Positions 58,623-64,000 of a DNA stretch of 64,000 nt are shown here, piece by piece. Location of the stretch: positions 248,001 through 312,000 of the forward strand of contig NZ_FNBW01000003.1 in assembly GCF_900102465.1 (NCBI RefSeq), read 5' to 3'. Source of the stretch: Thalassobaculum litoreum DSM 18839 (GTDB lineage: Bacteria; Pseudomonadota; Alphaproteobacteria; Thalassobaculales; Thalassobaculaceae). The notes beneath the pieces are model-generated. The model was given only the letters and a program-made list of their open reading frames with translations, made no database searches and was not told where the DNA came from. A program made the position numbers and the translations under genes. Position 1 is the first letter of the stretch. The number at the start of each line of letters is the position of its first letter.

Positions 58623-59789
58623 TCAGCGCAGCGGCTCCAGGATCGACACGAAGTTGGCGACGGCCGCCCCGCCCATGTTGAAGACGCCGGCCATCTTGGC
58701 GTCCTTCACCTGCATGTCGGCGGCCTCGCCGCGCACCTGCATCGACGCCATGATGTGCATGGACACGCCGGTGGCGCCGATCGGGTGGCCCTTGGATTTT
58801 AGCCCTCCCGACGGGTTGATCGGCAGCTTGCCGTCCTTCTCGGTCCAGCCCTCCAGGATGGCGCGCTTGCCCTGGCCTTCCGGCGTCAGGCCCATGGCCT
58901 CGTACTCGATCAGCTCGGCGATGGTGAAGCAGTCGTGGGTCTCCACAAGGGAGAGGTCGTCGAGGCTCACCCCCGCCTGGGCCAGTGCCTGTTTCCAGGC
59001 GACCGAACAGCCCTCGAACTTCAGGATGTCGCGCTTCGACATCGGCAGGAAGTCGTTCACATGGGCGGCGGCGCGGAAGATCACCGCCTTGTCCATGGCC
59101 AGCGCGGTGTCCACGTCCGTCAGCACGATGGCGGCCGCCCCGTCTGAAACCAGCGAGCAGTCGGTGCGCTTCAGCGGGCCGGCGACATAGGGGTTCTTCT
59201 CGCTCTCGGTGCGGCAGAACTCGTAGCCGAGATCCTTGCGCATCTGGGCGTAGGGGTTGGCGACACCGTTCTTGTGGTTCTTGGCGGCGATCTTGGCGAG
59301 CGCGTCCATGTTGTCGCCGTGGCGCTGGAAATACGCCTGGGCGATCTGCGCGAACACGCCGGCGAAGCCGCCGTCGATGCCGGCCTCCTCCTTCAGATAG
59401 CTGGCCTTCAGCAGGGTCTCGCCGATCTCCTTGCCGCCGAGTGCGGTCATCTTTTCCACGCCGACGACCAGCACGCGCTTGGCCTTCTTGGCCTCGATCA
59501 GGTGGATGCCCTGATGCACCGCGGCCGAGCCAGTGGCGCAGGCGTTTTCCACGCGGGTGGCCGGCTTGAAGCGGAACCGGTCATCGGCCTGGAACACGAG
59601 CGAGGCGGTGAAATCCTGTTTCTCGAATCCGCCGTTGAAGTGGCCGAGATAGACCGCGTCGATGTCGTCCGGGGTCAGGCCGGCGTCTTCCAGGGCGGCG
59701 GTGGCGACCTGGACGATCATGCTTTCGGCGTCGTCCTCGGTGCGTTTGCCGAAGGGCAGGTGGGACCATCCGACGATGCAAGCGGTCAT
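58623..59789 (-). CDS. Thiolase-family protein (acetyl-CoA acetyltransferase/SCPx-type)
   Basis: A 388-residue thiolase-fold enzyme. The nucleophilic cysteine is in TRVENACATGSAAVHQG (near residue 85), the second active-site histidine is in ETHDCFTIAELIEYEAMGL, with the G-x-x-x-GHP-x-GATG motif as GGLKSKGHPIGATGVSMH, and a terminal FNMGGAAVANFVSILEP. The length and the HDCFTIAE pattern place it with the SCPx/archaeal-type thiolases, often involved in degradation of sterols or unusual acids. I start at the ATG at 59789 with GGAGAG before it; the frame extends to 59942 without homology. A GNAT gene follows. Confidence 0.92.
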   Translation of the reverse strand: MTACIVGWSHLPFGKRTEDDAESMIVQVATAALEDAGLTPDDIDAVYLGHFNGGFEKQDFTASLVFQADDRFRFKPATRVENACATGSAAVHQGIHLIEAKKAKRVLVVGVEKMTALGGKEIGETLLKASYLKEEAGIDGGFAGVFAQIAQAYFQRHGDNMDALAKIAAKNHKNGVANPYAQMRKDLGYEFCRTESEKNPYVAGPLKRTDCSLVSDGAAAIVLTDVDTALAMDKAVIFRAAAHVNDFLPMSKRDILKFEGCSVAWKQALAQAGVSLDDLSLVETHDCFTIAELIEYEAMGLTPEGQGKRAILEGWTEKDGKLPINPSGGLKSKGHPIGATGVSMHIMASMQVRGEAADMQVKDAKMAGVFNMGGAAVANFVSILEPLR

Positions 59790-59990
59790 GGGTTCTCTCC
59801 TCATCCAGACGCCGCGCGGTTTCGGGGCGCGCGGGCGATTGACCGAAGGCTTGTGTCCTTGGGTATCCGTTCGGGCGGATCTGTAGCAGAAACGCCGACG
59901 AACTTCATGGATAGGGCGCGCACGACACCCGCGCAAGATCACGCAGGGTCAAGATTCTGGGGGCTCTCTTCTCCGTCTCCCTCCTTCGCG

Positions 59991-60089
59991 CACGCCCCGG
60001 ACGTGTTCCGGGGCAATCCCGTCCGCCTGCTCGAACCGTTGAGAGTTCGCGCAAGCTTATGGCCTGCCCCGCAACACGTCCGGGGAGTG
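59991..60089. repeat. Dispersed palindromic intergenic repeat, family A (copy 6)
   Basis: A 99-base element with end hairpins CACGCCCCGGACGTGTTCCG (then GGGCAATCCC) and GCCCCGCAACACGTCCGGGG (then AGTG), with the inner TCGAACCGTTGAGAGTTCGC palindrome. It lies between the thiolase promoter region and the apt gene end. Confidence 0.75.
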
Positions 60090-60112
60090 CATGAAGGAGG
60101 ATACACGCCCGT

Positions 60113-60628
60113 TTAGTCGTCGTACTGCAGCAGGCTCTCGAACGGGATATCCAGCTTGTCGCGGCCCTTAAGGAAGCTCAGCTCCATGATGCAGGCGCCG
60201 CCCGCGACCTCGCCGCCGACCTTGCGCAGCAGTTCCACCGAGGCGCTCAGCGTGCCGCCGGTGGCCAGCAGGTCGTCGAGGATCACCACGCGCTGGCCCG
60301 GCTGCACGGCCCCTTCCTGGATCTCTACCGTGTCGGTGCCGTATTCTAGGTCGTAGGTGTAGGGCACGGTCGGGCCGGGCAGCTTGCCCTTCTTGCGCAC
60401 CATCAGGAAACCCAGGCCCAGCTCCAGCGCCAGCGGGGCGGCGGTGAGGAAACCCCGGCTCTCGATGCCGGCCAGCAGGTCGGGCTTGAACGGCGCGATG
60501 ACCTTGGCAAGCCGGTCGACGGTTTCCTTCCAGGCGGCCGGATGGGCCAGCAGGGTGGAGATGTCGTAGAACAGGATGCCCGGCTTCGGGAAATCCGGTA
60601 CCGCGCGAATATGGGCCTTGAGATCCAC
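60113..60628 (-). CDS. apt: Adenine phosphoribosyltransferase
   Basis: A 171-residue purine-salvage enzyme joining adenine to PRPP to give AMP. It has the [20 protein letters not shown] start, the [20 protein letters not shown] block, the [10 protein letters not shown] flexible loop, and the PRPP motif [20 protein letters not shown]. The length is typical (170-180). It starts with a GTG at 60628 that is well preceded by GGAGGACGTCCCC, the alternatives being further downstream. It forms its own transcript. Confidence 0.95.
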   Translation of the reverse strand: MDLKAHIRAVPDFPKPGILFYDISTLLAHPAAWKETVDRLAKVIAPFKPDLLAGIESRGFLTAAPLALELGLGFLMVRKKGKLPGPTVPYTYDLEYGTDTVEIQEGAVQPGQRVVILDDLLATGGTLSASVELLRKVGGEVAGGACIMELSFLKGRDKLDIPFESLLQYDD

Positions 60629-60742
60629 GGGGACGTCCTCCGCTCGGGTTGCCGCACGCGCATTCCCTTAGAGGAAACCGGCCCGTCTGAGAAGGGCCGG
60701 TTCCATCCGTTGCCGGTCGGATCGGTCGGTGGTCAGGGGCCT

Positions 60743-61780
60743 CTACAGCTCCGCCCGCACGATCGCGGCCCCGTCGGCCATCGCCTTCATCTTGCCGAAG
60801 GCGACGTCGCGCGGCAGGTATTTCAGGCCGCAATCCGGGGCGACGATGATCTTGTCGACCGGATGGTGTTCCAGTCCGCGGCGGATCCGCTTCGCGACGG
60901 TCTCCGGGCTCTCCACCGCCATGTCGGACAGGTCGAGCACGCCGAGGATGATCTTCTTTTCCGGCAGCTCCTCCAGCACGGTGCAGTCGAGCTTGGACTG
61001 GGCGGTTTCGATGGAGATCGAGTCCACTGTCGAGCGCGAGAGCTGCGGCAGGAAGTTATAGCCGGCCGGGCGTTCGTGGATGATCGCGGCGTAGCCGAAA
61101 CAGATGTGCACCGCCGTCTCGCCCTTCACCCCGTCCAGAGCGGCGTTGAGGCATTCGATGCCGTATTCCTCGGCCTTCTGCGGGCGGGCCTGCATGTAGG
61201 GCTCGTCCACCTGTACGATGTCGGCACCGGCGGCGAACAGGTCCTTGATCTCGGCGTTCACGGCGGCGGCATAGGCCATCGCCAGCTCCGCTTCGTCCTT
61301 GTAGAAATCGTTCTGCGCCTGCTGCGACATGGTGAAGGGGCCGGGGACGGTGATCTTGATCCGCCGGTCGGTATTGGCCCGCAGGAACTTCACGTCCTCG
61401 ACCTGAACCGCGTGCCTGCGACTGATCGGGCCGACCACGCGGGGGACCGGGTTCGGGTGGCCCGAGCGGTCCAGCGCGGTGCCGGGATTGTCGATGTCGA
61501 CACCGTCGAGCGCGGTGGCGAAGCGGTTGGAGTAGCTCTCCCGACGGGCCTCGCCGTCGGTGATGATGTCGAGGCCGGCGCGCTCCTGATCGCGGATCGC
61601 CAGCAGCGTGGCGTCGTTCTGCGCCTCCTCCAGAAATTCCGGATCCACCCGCCAGAGTTCCAGCGCCCGGGTGCGCGGCGGGAACCGCCCGGCCAGCTTT
61701 GCGCGGTCGAGCAGCCAGTTCGGCTGGGCGTAGGATCCGACCAGGGATGTCGGCAGCAGGGTGTGTCCGTTGGTGGCCAT
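60743..61780 (-). CDS. MetE C-terminal domain (core-MetE) methyltransferase-family protein
   Basis: A 345-residue TIM-barrel protein corresponding only to the catalytic C-terminal half of cobalamin-independent methionine synthase. The N-terminus PTSLVGSYAQPNWLLDRAKL replaces the IGSFPQT motif of MetE; FAAGADIVQVDEPYMQARPQ is the DEP substrate site; zinc ligands are predicted from HICFGY (H-x-C) and the C-terminal VAPDCGLKYLPRDVA, with a Glu in between. Short MetE-like proteins include folate-independent methionine synthases (core-MetE) and methyltransferases of methoxy or methylthio compounds. No corrinoid protein is adjacent, so the methyl donor is open. Confidence 0.85.
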   Translation of the reverse strand: MATNGHTLLPTSLVGSYAQPNWLLDRAKLAGRFPPRTRALELWRVDPEFLEEAQNDATLLAIRDQERAGLDIITDGEARRESYSNRFATALDGVDIDNPGTALDRSGHPNPVPRVVGPISRRHAVQVEDVKFLRANTDRRIKITVPGPFTMSQQAQNDFYKDEAELAMAYAAAVNAEIKDLFAAGADIVQVDEPYMQARPQKAEEYGIECLNAALDGVKGETAVHICFGYAAIIHERPAGYNFLPQLSRSTVDSISIETAQSKLDCTVLEELPEKKIILGVLDLSDMAVESPETVAKRIRRGLEHHPVDKIIVAPDCGLKYLPRDVAFGKMKAMADGAAIVRAEL

Positions 61781-61864
61781 GTCGTGTTTCCTCCCGTGTT
61801 TTTATGGGGAGGACGCTAGCAACGGCCGCACCCTGCGCCTAGACAGGTTGTGGTTTCGCCGGGA

Positions 61865-62638
61865 TTACCCGCCGAGCAGAAGGAACCGGCGGTTCAGCGG
61901 CTGCACCGGCCGGGCATTCATCGGGAACAGCGTGGCGAAGGCCGCGATCTGCTCCCGCGACGCCTGGATCGGGGTCTTGAAGGCGACCCAGTTGACGATC
62001 TCCGAGCAGGGCGGCGTGGTCAGCGAACCGGCATAGCGGAACTGGGCGCGGTCGACCGGCACGAAGTCCTTCAGCGCAACCGGGACGACCGCCCCCTCGG
62101 CCTTGTCCTGCGGCATAGCCGACCAGATCGGCGCCAGCGCCGCACTCTCCGTCCCTTCGCCGATCAGGACACCGAGCACCGCAAGGGCGCCGTCGGCCGA
62201 GCGGTGGACGAAATGCGCCTCCATCGCCAGCGCCTTGCCGTCGATCAGGTGCTCGCTGGGATGGTGGAAGTGGAACTGCACCAGCTCGAAGGTCGTGCCG
62301 TCGAGCTTCACGGCACTGCCGTTGGGCACGTTCACCTGGATGGTGTGGCCGTTGTTGATCACCTGACCGTCGGTGGCATCCTGCCAGCGCAGTGCCGCAG
62401 GCCGGAACTCGGCCGGGATCGGCGAGGCGAGATCGATCGGGGACTGGGCGCTTCCCTGGGAGCAGGCGGCGTAGTCGTTGCCGATGGATCCCCACTCGGC
62501 CGGCCCGGTGGCGCCTTCGTAGCTCCAACCGCTGCCGCCGGATGCGTTCGCCGTGGCGGACAGCGACCCGCAGCAGGCACAGCCGATGGCGGCGATCGCC
62601 GTCGACCGCAGAACCGTGCGCCTGTCGAATGTCTTCAT
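61865..62638 (-). CDS. cah: Alpha-type carbonic anhydrase, exported
   Basis: A 257-residue zinc enzyme interconverting CO2 and bicarbonate, probably periplasmic. The signal KTFDRRTVLRSTAIAAIGCA has a twin-arginine motif (DRRTVLR) and a hydrophobic core, hence probable Tat export. The mature part starts WSYEGATGPAEWGSIGNDY; the zinc ligands are the two histidines in ELVQFHFHHPSEH and that in EAHFVHRS, and the family's GSLTTPPCSEIVNW loop is complete. A cysteine pair (ACSQ and PPCSE) can form the usual disulfide. GGGAGGA sits 7 bases before the ATG at 62638. Confidence 0.95.
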   Translation of the reverse strand: MKTFDRRTVLRSTAIAAIGCACCGSLSATANASGGSGWSYEGATGPAEWGSIGNDYAACSQGSAQSPIDLASPIPAEFRPAALRWQDATDGQVINNGHTIQVNVPNGSAVKLDGTTFELVQFHFHHPSEHLIDGKALAMEAHFVHRSADGALAVLGVLIGEGTESAALAPIWSAMPQDKAEGAVVPVALKDFVPVDRAQFRYAGSLTTPPCSEIVNWVAFKTPIQASREQIAAFATLFPMNARPVQPLNRRFLLLGG

Positions 62639-62851
62639 GGCCATTCCTCCCTGCTTGCATGACCGGGCCGATGCGGCACCGATCCGGCAGAGCGTACCGT
62701 CGGACCATGAAGAATGTGTAGTAATTCGGTTCAACTTCGCTTCAGCCCCGGGTCGTCGACCGACCGGCAAGAGCGGAACCATCCCGGCGCTCTCCTGTTC
62801 GTGGCGGCGGCGACGCAGTAGAATGCCGCCAGCTATCGAACGGGAGGGTAT

Positions 62852-63991
62852 GTGGCCGACATCGGAGTTGCTGATCCGCTCGACCTGCGGGAGGAGGGCG
62901 GGGCCCTCGTCCTGCGGCTGTCGGGACGCTGGACGCTGGACACGATGCGGCGTCTGGACCGGGAACTCCGCGCGACGGCCCGCCGGCCGATCCATCGTCT
63001 TGTGGTCGAGGCCGAGGGGCTGACGGGGCTGGACAGCGCCGGCGCCTGGGCGATCCGCCGGACATTGGAGCAGGCGGAGGCGCGCGGCGCGGAGACCGAA
63101 CTGCGCGGGCTCTCCGACGCCTACCGTCCCATCCTGGACAAGGCCGTGGTCCCCGATCCGCGCGCGCCCGTCGCCCCACCGTCCCGCACCGGCCTGTTGG
63201 CGCCGCTGGAGGGGGCCGGCAGGGCCGTGCTGCACGCCGCGCATGTCGGGCGCAATCTGGCCGGCTTCTTCGGGTACACCCTGGTGACTCTGGGCGGTGT
63301 GCTGGTGCGGCCCTGGCGCCTGCGGGTGACCGCGACGGTGGCGCAGATGGAGGCGACCGGCCTGAACGCCCTGCCGATCGTCGGCCTGCTCTGCTTTCTG
63401 GTCGGCATCGTGCTCGCCTATATGGGCGCGCTGCAGCTCAAGCAGTTCGGCGCCGACATCCTGACGGTGAACCTGGTCGGCGTGGCGGTGCTGCGCGAGA
63501 TCGGCATCCTGCTGGCCGCGATCATCGTCGCCGGCCGCTCCGGCAGCGCCTTCGCCGCCCAGATCGGCACGATGAAGGTCAACCAGGAGGTCGATGCGCT
63601 GGAGACGATGGGGCTGTCGGCGGTGGAGGTGCTGGTCCTGCCGCGGCTGATCGCGCTCATCATCGTCATGCCGCTGCTGACCGTCTGGGCGGATGCGGCC
63701 GGCCTGCTCGGCGGATCGGTGGTCGCGCTGTTTCTGCTCGATCTGTCCTTCGCCCAGTTCCTGACCCAGCTCAAGGCGGCGGTGAGCTTCTGGGATTTCG
63801 GTACCGGCATGCTGAAGGCGCCGGTCTTCGCCCTCGTGATCGCCCTGGTCGGCTGCTACGACGGGCTGCGGGTGTCCGGCAGTGCCGAGAGCGTCGGCCG
63901 CTACACCACCCGGGCGGTGGTCGAATCGATCTTCCTGGTGATCGTGCTCGACGCCCTTTTCGCCGTCGCCTTCGCGGAGATCGGCATATGA
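62852..63991 (+). CDS. mlaE: MlaE-family lipid ABC transporter permease with N-terminal STAS domain
   Basis: A 379-residue protein. The first 100 residues form a STAS domain (LRLSGRWTLDTMRRLDRELR, LVVEAEGLTGLDSAGAW) like MlaB but fused in cis; the rest is the MlaE permease with five to six helices, including the GLNALPIVGLLCFLVGIVLA segment, the coupling helix FAAQIGTMKVNQEVDALETM with MGLSAVEVLVLPRL, and a last helix. In Mla systems it moves phospholipids between inner and outer membranes. The start is GTG at 62852 with GGGAGGG before it. An ATG overlapping the stop (63988) begins the expected ATPase gene. Confidence 0.93.
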   Translation: MADIGVADPLDLREEGGALVLRLSGRWTLDTMRRLDRELRATARRPIHRLVVEAEGLTGLDSAGAWAIRRTLEQAEARGAETELRGLSDAYRPILDKAVVPDPRAPVAPPSRTGLLAPLEGAGRAVLHAAHVGRNLAGFFGYTLVTLGGVLVRPWRLRVTATVAQMEATGLNALPIVGLLCFLVGIVLAYMGALQLKQFGADILTVNLVGVAVLREIGILLAAIIVAGRSGSAFAAQIGTMKVNQEVDALETMGLSAVEVLVLPRLIALIIVMPLLTVWADAAGLLGGSVVALFLLDLSFAQFLTQLKAAVSFWDFGTGMLKAPVFALVIALVGCYDGLRVSGSAESVGRYTTRAVVESIFLVIVLDALFAVAFAEIGI

Positions 63992-64000
63992 CCGGCGCCG
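63988..64000 (+). CDS. Start of next Mla operon gene, probably mlaF ATPase (cut by window end)
   Basis: Only the first four codons (ATG ACC GGC GCC) are inside the window. The ATG overlaps the mlaE stop as ATGA, the usual coupling, and the MlaF ATP-binding subunit normally follows mlaE, so this is inference from context. Confidence 0.4.

Overview
The window is about 64 kb of very GC-rich DNA (roughly 70% by eye) with dense coding, GTG starts and many 4-base ATGA stop/start overlaps. Gene content points to an alphaproteobacterium, most likely of the Rhodospirillales type: an alpha-style RNase E with an acidic insert, dispersed GTCATCCCGG intergenic repeats, a TTAA-N7-TTAA CtrA-type box, MlaE with a fused STAS domain, and a rich acyl-CoA/xenobiotic catabolic repertoire. 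No rRNA, tRNA, CRISPR array, prophage, IS element or replication origin was recognised, so this reads as an ordinary chromosomal segment. The organism assignment is inference; I cannot name a genus. LAYOUT. 1-7.1 kb: a Baeyer-Villiger-type flavin monooxygenase (cut by the window edge) and a HAD phosphatase, divergent from a coupled operon of GMC oxidoreductase, 2-hydroxychromene-2-carboxylate isomerase-like protein and MFS transporter, then serA. 7.3-14.2 kb: a GntR/FCD regulator plus a small ABM-domain protein, divergent from a seven-gene-like catabolic run (acyl-CoA dehydrogenase, acyl-CoA ligase, isocitrate-lyase-family enzyme, split ThDP decarboxylase alpha and beta, SDR; six genes) with no obvious named pathway. 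14.4-16.1 kb: coaBC-dut housekeeping pair. 16.1-21.1 kb: DehI-like protein, beta-hydroxyacid dehydrogenase and LhgO-like FAD oxidase, then a MarR regulator divergent from hppD. 21.2-26 kb: cell-wall amidase divergent from rne with a long leader. 26-33.2 kb: aminotransferase, GGT-like lipoprotein (possible homopolymer frameshift), periplasmic M48 protease, DsbA-like protein, MFS transporter, universal stress protein with an FNR/FixK-type box. 33.2-39.2 kb: LacI-type regulator with twin operators divergent from a PhyH dioxygenase, two transporters, MBL-fold hydrolase, degenerate GGDEF protein. 39.2-46.6 kb: RTX protein, hemH, 2OG-Fe(II) oxygenase, GGCT-like protein, allA, a 55-aa lipoprotein, DUF2975/HTH pair, DUF188, PilZ, and a histidine kinase whose membrane domain retains every ethylene-binding residue of plant ETR1. 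46.8-54.4 kb: malate synthase G, SPFH/NfeD pair, and an oligopeptide ABC transporter without its ATPases. 54.4-64 kb: a glycosyltransferase remnant, small lipoprotein, acrylyl-CoA-reductase-like MDR, AidB-like acyl-CoA dehydrogenase, thiolase-GNAT operon, apt, MetE-core protein, alpha carbonic anhydrase with a Tat-like signal, and the start of an Mla lipid-transport operon. HOW IT FITS TOGETHER. Most of the segment handles carbon: uptake systems, local regulators with visible palindromic operators, and oxidoreductases/CoA enzymes for organic acids or aromatics, with glyoxylate-shunt malate synthase and homogentisate-pathway entry. Two families of about 100-bp palindromic intergenic repeats are scattered between operons. 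The most interesting items are the ethylene-receptor-like kinase with a CtrA-type box upstream, the unassigned 8.4-14.2 kb catabolic cluster, and the homopolymer that splits the lipoprotein signal from the GGT-like gene.
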